Shown in pieces: positions 1-6,323 of a stretch of DNA of 64,000 bases. Below the pieces are notes generated by a model that did not search any database, was not told the origin of the DNA, and saw only the letters and a list, made by a program, of their open reading frames with translations. The DNA is from Chryseobacterium oryctis (lineage in GTDB: Bacteria; Bacteroidota; Bacteroidia; Flavobacteriales; Weeksellaceae): positions 430,003 through 494,002 of the forward strand of contig NZ_JAPDHV010000002.1 of assembly GCF_025971925.1 (NCBI RefSeq), read 5' to 3'. The number at the start of each line of letters is the position of its first letter. The stretch's first letter is position 1. The translations under genes and the position numbers were made by a program.

Positions 1-94
1 AGCCTTCACTTGTTAGGATTATTTCTCCGTTTCCTGCTTTTAAATTGAATTGATACTCGTTGTTAATTCTTTTTTTAATAATAAATTTTCCCAT
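1..94 (-). CDS. DUF1508 (YegP/UPF0339-type) small protein, 3' part cut by window
   Basis: The reverse strand from the ATG at 94 reads MGKFIIKKRINNEYQFNLKA and continues AGNGEIILTSEG to the window edge. This matches the DUF1508 family signature of a small beta-rich repeat (K..n..yrFnLkA.NGeiI..Se). The function of the family is not established. Only 31 residues are visible; the rest lies before position 1. The start codon lies inside the end of the upstream YidD-like gene (20-nt overlap), so the two are translationally linked and probably belong to one operon with the DUF4177-like gene. Confidence 0.8.
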   Translation of the reverse strand, partial: MGKFIIKKRINNEYQFNLKAGNGEIILTSEG

Positions 95-383
95 AATTGT
101 TTTTGTTTAATAGATATTCTGAAATGTCTTTCTCTTCAAGTATTTGATTATTAGGCAAGATGACTTGAAGATTATTTGTTGATGGATTTTTGTGAAGAAT
201 AGCAGTTGACCTACAATTTCTGAATCTGAATTTTAAGGCTTTAAGTCCTGAAATGATTCCTTTTTCAATAGTTTCTTGATAAACATATTTTGAACAACTT
301 GTTTTGAAGATACATTTCCTTCTTTTTTCTGGAGGAAAGATTAGCCAATAGATTCTAATAATAAGAATAAGTAAGTATTTCAT
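75..383 (-). CDS. YidD-like membrane protein insertion efficiency factor
   Basis: 102-residue protein with an N-terminal hydrophobic stretch and the YidD (haemolytic domain) pattern: aromatic/FPPEK segment at about 16-20, then C24, the SCSKY element (C30), the G-rich helix EKG..SGLKALKFRFRNC and a final C57-R58. YidD helps YidC-dependent insertion at the inner membrane. A lysine- and asparagine-rich tail of about 40 residues after the core is longer than in typical YidD. I chose the ATG at 383 over an upstream in-frame codon because it lies 1 nt after the stop of the preceding gene and gives the normal family start. It is not next to rnpA/yidC as usual but in a regulated three-gene unit, so it may be a specialised paralogue. 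Confidence 0.75.
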   Translation of the reverse strand: MKYLLILIIRIYWLIFPPEKRRKCIFKTSCSKYVYQETIEKGIISGLKALKFRFRNCRSTAILHKNPSTNNLQVILPNNQILEEKDISEYLLNKNNYGKIYY

Positions 384-384
384 T

Positions 385-618
385 TTATTCTTTTGAAAAG
401 ATCGCCATTTGATAATACGCCATATAACCATGTTTGGCTCCTATTCCAAAACAACCATATGTTGGCTGAATATAGGTAGAGACACTTTCTAATCTTATAT
501 ATTTCCACCCTTCATTGGTTTGAGTGGCGATTAGCTTTTCTAATTGTTGTGCAATATTGATTGAACTCATATTCTGATGAGTTGCGGTTGCAACAAAAGG
601 GATTACTTTATATTCCAT
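385..618 (-). CDS. small DUF4177-like protein, first gene of the 618-1 operon
   Basis: 77-residue soluble protein. It begins MEYKVIPFVA, followed by a helix (QQLEKLIATQTNEGWKYI) and a C-terminal strand ending YYQMAIFSKE. The order strand-helix-GW-strand resembles DUF4177 small proteins, whose role is unknown. The YidD-like gene starts 1 nt after its stop. Upstream there is a TAnnTTTG -7 box and a palindrome 33 bp further upstream, so the operon is likely controlled by the neighbouring two-component system. The family match is by pattern only. Confidence 0.6.
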   Translation of the reverse strand: MEYKVIPFVATATHQNMSSINIAQQLEKLIATQTNEGWKYIRLESVSTYIQPTYGCFGIGAKHGYMAYYQMAIFSKE

Positions 619-639
619 ATGTACTTGTATTTAACATTC

Positions 640-683
640 CAAAAGTATAACCCTTTAAAAACCAATCCTTACGGGAAACCGTA
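640..683 (-). promoter_or_regulatory. regulated promoter: -7 box plus 14-bp palindrome
   Basis: On the minus strand the -7 element TACTTTTG (640-647) lies 21 nt upstream of the ATG at 618. The palindrome TACGGGAAACCGTA (670-683) is centred exactly 33 bp upstream of the -7 centre. The same arrangement recurs at 1476-1519 and 3653-3696. Binding by the adjacent response regulator is inferred. Confidence 0.7.
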
Positions 684-691
684 AAATGAAA

Positions 692-717
692 AAACCTTTC
701 AAAAAAATGAAAGGTTC
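692..717 (-). terminator. terminator of the response regulator gene
   Basis: AACCTTTC (693-700) pairs with GAAAGGTT (709-716) around an A-rich loop. Reading on the minus strand the stem is followed by a short T run. It sits just after the stop of the response regulator. Confidence 0.7.
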
Positions 718-743
718 TTATATGAAATGTATTTTGTTTGGAA

Positions 744-1409
744 TTAAATAATTCCTAAATCTTTACAAAAAGCAACTAATTGCTGATTGCTTGTGATTTC
801 CAATTCCTCTTTCAGGCTGTTTAATCTTTTTTCAACACTACTTAGGCTGTTGGGTTTTATGTTGTTGTTTTTAAGAAATACAGGGATGTTTTTTTGTAAA
901 ATGCCTTGTGATAAAAGAGAGACTAGAGTAATATCATAGTCTGAAAATTCGTAACTATTAAGGTTTTTTAGGTCTTGTTTTAGATCTAAAGACAAATGAT
1001 TTTTATTATTAAGTACCGTTTCAATAGCTTTTTTAAGTTCTTTTGAATCATTTCTTGCTTTTCGGACATATCCATTGATTTTTGATTCAGTAAAAAGTGA
1101 ATCTATAATTCCGGATTTATGTTCGGCAGAAAAAACAATGACTTTTAATTCAGGAAGAATTTTTCTAATCTCCTCGATTAATTCTTTACCATCTTTTATT
1201 TTTTGTTCACGATGATCATCTTCATAATAAAGGTCGGTAATTAATAAGTCATAAGGTTCTTTTTCGCGAATAGATTTTTGAACTTTAGATAATGCATCAT
1301 CACAATAATATACATAATCAACGGTTGGAACATTGAGTTCTTCTAATGTTTTCTGAACAGAAATACTGATGCTTTCGTGGTCTTCGGCTATTAAAATTTT
1401 TTTGAACAT
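744..1409 (-). CDS. response regulator, receiver domain plus LuxR-like C-terminal HTH
   Basis: 221 residues. Residues 1-125 form a receiver domain: acidic E9-D10, phosphoacceptor D59 in LLITDL, serine in VIVFSAE and lysine in YVRKA. Residues about 150-221 form a helical DNA-binding region (FSDYDITLVSLLSQG, then SSVEKRLNSLKEEL) of the LuxR/FixJ type. The open frame extends upstream to a TTG at 1478, but the ATG at 1409 gives the normal receiver start and lies 13 nt after the kinase stop. A -7 box and palindrome inside the end of the kinase gene give it an additional, probably autoregulated promoter. Partner: the kinase at 1423-3090. Confidence 0.9.
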   Translation of the reverse strand: MFKKILIAEDHESISISVQKTLEELNVPTVDYVYYCDDALSKVQKSIREKEPYDLLITDLYYEDDHREQKIKDGKELIEEIRKILPELKVIVFSAEHKSGIIDSLFTESKINGYVRKARNDSKELKKAIETVLNNKNHLSLDLKQDLKNLNSYEFSDYDITLVSLLSQGILQKNIPVFLKNNNIKPNSLSSVEKRLNSLKEELEITSNQQLVAFCKDLGII

Positions 1410-1422
1410 TTTTTTGTCTTTT

Positions 1423-3090
1423 TTAAAAAACAGGGAATGAAATGTTGATTCTAAGTCCCCTTTCGGTTTGGGGATCAAAAATAATTTCTCCGTTTAGATA
1501 TTCAATACGGTTTCCCGTATTAGTCAACCCATTTTTTCGGATGATATCTCCCGAAATGCCAATTCCGTTATCTGTATACTGAATTTTTATGTTGTTGTCA
1601 TTTCTTTCAAACTTAAAAACCACTCTGTTTGCCTGACTATGTTTTTTCATATTCACCAAAAGTTCCCGAATGATTTGATAGATTTCATCTTGGGCAGTAG
1701 CGTTTAGACCCAACCAAATATTTTTGCTGTTTCCTGCCACATATGTGTTTATGTTATCATTTTTAAATGAAGCAATAAGGCTTGAAACTCTTTCTTCAAA
1801 AGGGATCTCTTCTTCCAATTTTATTTCTTCATAAGAAATATTTCTTGATTTTTCATAAACAAATTCAAGCTCATCAAGAGCCTTGTTTTTATCAAAATTT
1901 TTCTGGTTTTCAATTTTTGTCATCACCTGATAAATGCCATTAGCAACCACATCATGAACTTTTCGAGATATTTTTAGTTGTGTATTTTTTATTTCGAGTT
2001 CTTTTTCTTGTTCGAGGCGCTGCTTTCTTTTTCTGTACCAAAATATACCACCGATTAATATTATTGATAGGATACCAAGACCAATGTTTCTTTGTAAAAG
2101 GTCGATTTCTTTTTCGGTATTTTCAATTTTTAACCTATGATTTTCAACTTTATGCTCCTCTGCTTCAAAACGTATTAAGGCAAATTGATTTTTTGCAGCA
2201 TTTCTTGCTAATTGTGTGCTGTCATTTATTTTTTGATATTCAGTAAAGTATTTTAGATAATTAGAAGGCTCCAGAATAATCAACTGTTGTAATGTCTCCA
2301 TTTGATCATCCGGATTTTTCATTTTTTTAGTAATTGCTAATCTTTTTAATGAATATGCTATAGCTGTTTTAATATCTTTGTCTTTATAAAATTCAATAAA
2401 ACTAGATAGAACAAAATTTTGACCTGATAAATCATTAGTCTGTTCTCTTATTGAGAGTGATTCTTTGTATGCAGGAATGGGATTATAGTTTGGATTTATA
2501 AGATATTTAGTTTTAGCATAATTGTTTATTACTCTTGCATAGTCAACTTTGTTGATTTTGACATTCTTATTCTTGAGCGCAGAATTAAAGTATTTTAATG
2601 CTTTTGAGTAATCCTTTTTTTGTAAATAAGAATTTCCAATGTTGTTTATATAAGCTAGTTTTGTAATTGAATCATGTGTATAAAATAGAGCTTTTTGATA
2701 ATATTCAACAGATTTGTTATATTGTTTAAGGTTCTCGGAAGCGATGGCCATACAATTAAAGTTTGAAGCAATAACTTCATTATGAAGGGAGTCTTTTGGA
2801 AGTAATATTTTACGAGCTTCAATAGATGTTTGTAAACTTCCATAGTAATCCCCTTGATTAGACATAATTATAGCCATGTTTATTAGGGCTTTTCCCGCCA
2901 TCAAAGAATCTTTTTTATTTATGAAATCTTCTTTTGCGTAATTGAAAAGTTTATATGCCGTGGTTTCATCTTTAGATTTTTTTGCCAGTATATAAAATTT
3001 ATTTTCATTGTTATTATATAGCTTTTTATTCGCCTTCTTTTCACAAGAAAGAATAACTAATAAAGTTAATAATACAAATAAATATTTCAA
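1423..3090 (-). CDS. TPR-containing sensor histidine kinase with lipoprotein-type signal
   Basis: 555 residues. The signal MKYLFVLLTLLVILSC has a lipobox with C16. Tetratricopeptide-like helical pairs run to about residue 280, a coiled coil follows at about 285-335, one membrane segment at about 335-352 (IGLGILSIILIGGIFWY), then a second coiled coil, a HisKA_3-like helix with H379 in RKVHDVVANG and an HATPase domain (N box in IIRELLVNMKKHS, G1 box DNGIGISG). The layout puts the TPR sensor outside the inner membrane and the kinase in the cytoplasm, as in ComP/NarX-type kinases. It is encoded just before its response regulator. The ligand is unknown; TPR sensors often bind peptides or proteins. 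Confidence 0.9.
   Translation of the reverse strand: MKYLFVLLTLLVILSCEKKANKKLYNNNENKFYILAKKSKDETTAYKLFNYAKEDFINKKDSLMAGKALINMAIIMSNQGDYYGSLQTSIEARKILLPKDSLHNEVIASNFNCMAIASENLKQYNKSVEYYQKALFYTHDSITKLAYINNIGNSYLQKKDYSKALKYFNSALKNKNVKINKVDYARVINNYAKTKYLINPNYNPIPAYKESLSIREQTNDLSGQNFVLSSFIEFYKDKDIKTAIAYSLKRLAITKKMKNPDDQMETLQQLIILEPSNYLKYFTEYQKINDSTQLARNAAKNQFALIRFEAEEHKVENHRLKIENTEKEIDLLQRNIGLGILSIILIGGIFWYRKRKQRLEQEKELEIKNTQLKISRKVHDVVANGIYQVMTKIENQKNFDKNKALDELEFVYEKSRNISYEEIKLEEEIPFEERVSSLIASFKNDNINTYVAGNSKNIWLGLNATAQDEIYQIIRELLVNMKKHSQANRVVFKFERNDNNIKIQYTDNGIGISGDIIRKNGLTNTGNRIEYLNGEIIFDPQTERGLRINISFPVF
1476..1519 (-). promoter_or_regulatory. internal promoter with palindrome inside the kinase gene
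   Basis: The palindrome TACGGGAAACCGTA (minus strand, 1506-1519) lies in the HATPase coding region. A perfect -7 box, TATTTTTG on the minus strand (1476-1483), is centred exactly 33 bp downstream. It points at the response regulator ATG (1409) and implies separate, probably self-controlled expression of that gene. Confidence 0.6.
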
Positions 3091-3114
3091 GATTAATAAT
3101 TTGCTTACTAATTT

Positions 3115-3142
3115 AAAAAAAAGAGCTGTATATAACAGCTCT
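3115..3142 (-). terminator. terminator after the small peptide gene
   Basis: AGAGCTGT (3122-3129) and ACAGCTCT (3135-3142) form a stem, followed on the minus strand by a T run (A run 3113-3121 on plus). It lies between the 61-residue gene and the kinase, so the peptide has its own transcript end, with the kinase read through or separately started. Confidence 0.75.
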
Positions 3143-3153
3143 CTTATATAAAT

Positions 3154-3339
3154 TTAGTTAAATGGTGGTTTTTGTCCGCTTCCTCCGCTTGTATCATCAT
3201 CGCTCCCTCCCGGATCTAAACTGCTTCCGGAATTTGTTGTACTTAGTACAGTTGTTGGGGTTTGAGTGTTATCACATGCTGTATTTGCGTTGTTATTTGA
3301 AAATGCTAAACCTAATAGCATTAATATAAATTGGATCAT
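3154..3339 (-). CDS. small secreted peptide, low-complexity tail, unknown function
   Basis: 61 residues. A hydrophobic N-terminus (MIQFILMLLGLAFS) suggests export. The rest is rich in N, T, S, G and D (SSLDPGGSDDDTSGGSG) and ends KPPFN. I do not recognise a family. Support for a real gene: a dedicated terminator follows, and a palindromic CRP-type site precedes it. It lies directly upstream of the TPR-type sensor kinase in the same direction, so it is a candidate signal or accessory peptide for that kinase; this is inference from position only. Confidence 0.45.
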   Translation of the reverse strand: MIQFILMLLGLAFSNNNANTACDNTQTPTTVLSTTNSGSSLDPGGSDDDTSGGSGQKPPFN

Positions 3340-3376
3340 TTCCTTAAAATTTTGTTGTTAGCTTTAGGTGTTCTTC

Positions 3377-3396
3377 CTTGTGAAACAGATCACAAG
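3377..3396. promoter_or_regulatory. CRP/FNR-like palindrome in the 3340-3716 intergenic region
   Basis: CTTGTGAAACAGATCACAAG is a 20-bp inverted repeat containing TGTGA-N6-TCACA, the classical CRP-family half-sites. It is 38 bp upstream of the 61-residue peptide ATG (3339). The rest of the 377-nt gap holds a small palindrome GAAGCGCTTC (3424-3433) and the regulated promoter at 3653-3696; no other gene is seen. Confidence 0.45.
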
Positions 3397-3652
3397 TAGT
3401 GTTACACGTTTTTTTAAATTTTTGAAGCGCTTCTAAAATTTTTAGGGAAGTGAACCGTCAAAAACGGAAGAGAAACTACTGCTTCCCAATCCAGAGTTTT
3501 CCTCCGTTTTATCTGGTTGTTTTGAAATCAGTTTTGTAAATTTGTTATTCTAATGTTTTGTTTATCACTGATTTCTGAAGCAAAGATGAAACAAATCGAA
3601 AGGTGAGGGTTAGAAAGTTTTTGGAGAGTTTTTGGAAATTTTCAATGAGAAA

Positions 3653-3696
3653 TACGGGAAGCCGTAACGTAATGTTCTGCCGATTATTTAATTTTA
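3653..3696 (+). promoter_or_regulatory. regulated promoter: palindrome plus -7 box
   Basis: The palindrome TACGGGAAGCCGTA (3653-3666) is centred 33 bp upstream of TAATTTTA (3689-3696), which matches TAnnTTTG at 7 of 8 positions. The distance from -7 to the ATG at 3717 is almost the same as at the 640-683 promoter, which supports 3717 as the start. Confidence 0.65.
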
Positions 3697-3716
3697 TGAA
3701 TAATAACCTGTTGAAA

Positions 3717-4505
3717 ATGTCAAAATTTTTTGATGAAAGAAAAAAACTATTAGAAGATGTATTTGAAAAAGCATCTAACAATACCACTGAAAAGTCATTC
3801 AGCGGTATTCTTAAGTATTTGGAATATTCTTTGTGGGATGATTATAAAATTAGTTTGAGTTATAAAACTTTCGAAACTTACTATAATACTTTGGTGATAC
3901 AAGAGAAAGATTACAACATTAAACCTAGGATTTTAGATGAACTAAGTGTTTACCTTGGATATAATAATTTTAAAGAATATTGCGCAGAATGGAAAACGGT
4001 TGAATATTCAATAAGTGAGAGAATTTCTAAAGTTGTTATACAAATTATCAATAAGCCAATTCTTTCAATGCCAGAATTTATCAAAAACAATGGCTTGGGA
4101 ATAATGGAGGTGTTTTTATTGGTATGCATTGTCACAGGAAGTGTCGTTTTTTCTAATAATCCCAAGAAGAAATATGGTTTTGCTAATCTTTTACCTAAAC
4201 CTGAATGTATGTACTGGAATGGTAGTGAGTATAAATTGGTAGATTGTGATGATAAAAACCCATTATATGATAATAAAATTCCTGTTGATGAGGTTGAGCT
4301 GGAGTTTTTTAAAAGAATTTTACGAAAAGATACATTAACTTTTGAAAATGCAGTTGGGAAAACTTGGTATTCTAAATTTAATGGGAATGTTGAATTTTTT
4401 ACAAAAGATGGAGTAGATCCAGATACTGGAAGAGAGCTTAAGAAGTCAACATCTCTTATGATTGAAAAATATGCTGGAAATCAAGAAAATGATAGTATAG
4501 AATAA
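3717..4505 (+). CDS. single-pass membrane protein, unknown function
   Basis: 262 residues from the ATG at 3717. An open frame continues upstream to 3603, but it runs through the palindrome and -7 box, so the later start is preferred. The N-terminal 95 residues (FDERKKLLEDVFEKA, ILDELSVYLGYNNFKEYC) are soluble and helical. One membrane segment follows (MEVFLLVCIVTGSVVF), then a charged C-terminal domain of about 120 residues with KPECMYWNGSEYKLVDCDD. No enzyme motif is visible. It resembles small Flavobacteriia proteins in which a cytoplasmic helical domain is joined to a periplasmic tail. It is probably activated by the two-component system through the upstream palindrome. Confidence 0.75.
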   Translation: MSKFFDERKKLLEDVFEKASNNTTEKSFSGILKYLEYSLWDDYKISLSYKTFETYYNTLVIQEKDYNIKPRILDELSVYLGYNNFKEYCAEWKTVEYSISERISKVVIQIINKPILSMPEFIKNNGLGIMEVFLLVCIVTGSVVFSNNPKKKYGFANLLPKPECMYWNGSEYKLVDCDDKNPLYDNKIPVDEVELEFFKRILRKDTLTFENAVGKTWYSKFNGNVEFFTKDGVDPDTGRELKKSTSLMIEKYAGNQENDSIE

Positions 4506-4530
4506 TTATTCTTCAGTTTATATCTAGAAA

Positions 4531-4559
4531 AAAAGCGAAGATTAGTTTCTTCGCTTTTT
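4531..4559. terminator. bidirectional terminator
   Basis: AAAAGCGAAGA (4531-4541) pairs with TCTTCGCTTTT (4549-4559), with A and T runs on the two sides. It separates the convergent membrane protein gene and msrA. Confidence 0.85.
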
Positions 4560-4560
4560 C

Positions 4561-5112
4561 TTATATATTCAACATTCCTAATTCCCCGAAATGTTTTTTG
4601 AATTTTTGAATTTTAGGACCAACAACTGTACTGCAATAAGGTTGCGTTGGATTTTCAGTATAATATCCTTGATGATATTGTTCTGCAGGCCAAAACCTGT
4701 CGAATTGGGTTAATTCTGTAACGTAAGTTCCCTGCCATCTTCCTGTTTCCTGAGATGTTTTTATAGCCAATTCTGCCTTTGCCTTTTCAGTTTCATCTTT
4801 ATAATAAATTACAGAACGATATTGAGTGCCAATATCATTTCCTTGTCTGTTCAATTGTGTGGGATCATGAAGAAAGAAAAATACATCCATCAATTGTTCA
4901 TAAGAAATAATGTCCGGATTATAAGTAATTTGTACGACTTCTGCATGCCCTGTTTCGCCTGTGCAAACTTCCTGATAAGTGGGGTTTTCTTTGTGACCTC
5001 CGGAATATCCTGAAATGGCAGATTCTACCCCTTTTAGTAAATTGAAACAGTTTTCTACACACCAAAAACATCCGCCACCAAAAGTGATTTGCTCTAAATT
5101 GTTCTTCTTCAT
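4561..5112 (-). CDS. msrA: peptide-methionine (S)-S-oxide reductase MsrA
   Basis: 183 residues, the usual MsrA length. The catalytic motif GGGCFWC is at 12-18 with nucleophile C15. Family blocks GYSGG, YNPDIISYEQL, FFFLHDPTQLNRQGNDIGTQ and the YHQGYY segment are intact. It reduces methionine S-sulfoxide in proteins using thioredoxin. No MsrB domain is fused. It is followed by the bidirectional terminator and preceded by the ROK kinase gene, 24 nt away, so the two may be co-transcribed. Confidence 0.97.
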   Translation of the reverse strand: MKKNNLEQITFGGGCFWCVENCFNLLKGVESAISGYSGGHKENPTYQEVCTGETGHAEVVQITYNPDIISYEQLMDVFFFLHDPTQLNRQGNDIGTQYRSVIYYKDETEKAKAELAIKTSQETGRWQGTYVTELTQFDRFWPAEQYHQGYYTENPTQPYCSTVVGPKIQKFKKHFGELGMLNI

Positions 5113-5136
5113 TCTAGGAAACTCAATATTATTTAA

Positions 5137-6105
5137 TTATTTTTCCCAAACTAGGGCACTTGCACCAAGAATAGCGGCATCAGCTTCATCCAGTTCACTG
5201 AAAACCAATTTCACTTTGTTTCTGAAAATAGGAAGAAGATTTCTTTCCATATGAAGCTTTGCCGGTTTTAAAATAAAATCACCAGCTTTGATAACTCCAC
5301 CAAACAGAAGAATGGCTTCAGGTGAAGAAAACATGACAAAATTTGCCAATGCTTCTCCTAATTTCTGACCTGTATATCTGAATACCTCAATGGCGATTGG
5401 ATCTCCTTTTAAAGCACACTCGTGAACCGTTTTAGAGTTAACTTCTTCTTCAGGAAACTGATTAAGCATAGATTCCGGAAATTCTGCTCTCATTTTTTTT
5501 GCAGTAATGGTAATTCCTGTTGCAGAAGCATAAGCTTCAAGGCTTCCTTCAGAACCTGTACTCCAATGTTTTCTACCTCCGGGTTTTACAATAGTATGAC
5601 CTAGTTCTCCTGCAAATCCGTCATGTCCGTAGATTAGTTTTCCACTTGCAACAATTCCGCTACCAACGCCTGTTCCTAAAGTTATCATGATGAAATCTTT
5701 CATTCCTCTCGCTGCTCCAAAAAGCATTTCACCAAAAGCTGCTGCATTGGCATCATTGGTAACCGTCGTTGGAAGGTTAAATTTAGCTGTCATCATTTCA
5801 CCAAAAGGAATTACGCCTTTCCAAGGTAAATTTGGAGCCTGTTCAATGGTTCCTTTGTAATAGTTTCCATTAGGAGCTCCAATTCCGATTCCATCAAAAG
5901 TTCTTTCTTTGCTATGTTTTTCAATTAGAGGATAAATGCTTTCATATAGTGCGTCGATGTATTCTTCTACCGTTTCGTAAGCATCTGTACGTAGGTTTCC
6001 TTTTTCAAGAACTTCACCACGATGGTTTACAACTCCAAATTTGGTATTAGTGCCTCCAATGTCAATTCCAAGGGCAACATTTTTTGATAAATCTATTAAT
6101 GACAT
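5137..6105 (-). CDS. ROK-family sugar kinase (glucokinase-like) lacking the zinc cysteines
   Basis: 322 residues. The ATP-binding start GIDIGGTNTKFG is at 13-24, the catalytic base D118 in TNDANAAAFGE, and a second phosphate motif in TLGTGVGSGI at 142-151. The region after H170 normally carries the ROK zinc motif CxCGxxGCxE. Here it reads GGRKHWSTGSEGSLEAYAS (176-194), with no cysteine, so zinc binding is lost while the trailing E and AYAS are kept. Substrate specificity (glucose, N-acetylglucosamine or similar) cannot be read from the sequence. Confidence 0.88.
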   Translation of the reverse strand: MSLIDLSKNVALGIDIGGTNTKFGVVNHRGEVLEKGNLRTDAYETVEEYIDALYESIYPLIEKHSKERTFDGIGIGAPNGNYYKGTIEQAPNLPWKGVIPFGEMMTAKFNLPTTVTNDANAAAFGEMLFGAARGMKDFIMITLGTGVGSGIVASGKLIYGHDGFAGELGHTIVKPGGRKHWSTGSEGSLEAYASATGITITAKKMRAEFPESMLNQFPEEEVNSKTVHECALKGDPIAIEVFRYTGQKLGEALANFVMFSSPEAILLFGGVIKAGDFILKPAKLHMERNLLPIFRNKVKLVFSELDEADAAILGASALVWEK

Positions 6106-6272
6106 GCTTTAATTTTGAATTTTTAAAAATAATAAATTTTATGTTTATTGTTTATCTTATCATTAAATTAATTATGAATATCAATAAAAATCTATGCAAT
6201 TAATTTTATGTAATAAAAGTAGAATATTTGTAGCAAAAACAGTTGTAATAACCCTTTCTGATTAATGATAAT

Positions 6273-6306
6273 AAAAAAGTCAGAACCGAAGTCCTGACTT
6301 TTTTTT
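6273..6306 (-). terminator. terminator of secA
   Basis: AAGTCAG (6277-6283) and CTGACTT (6294-6300) form a stem flanked by A and T runs, directly after the secA stop on the minus strand. Confidence 0.8.
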
Positions 6307-6323
6307 GTATAGATTAATTTTTC

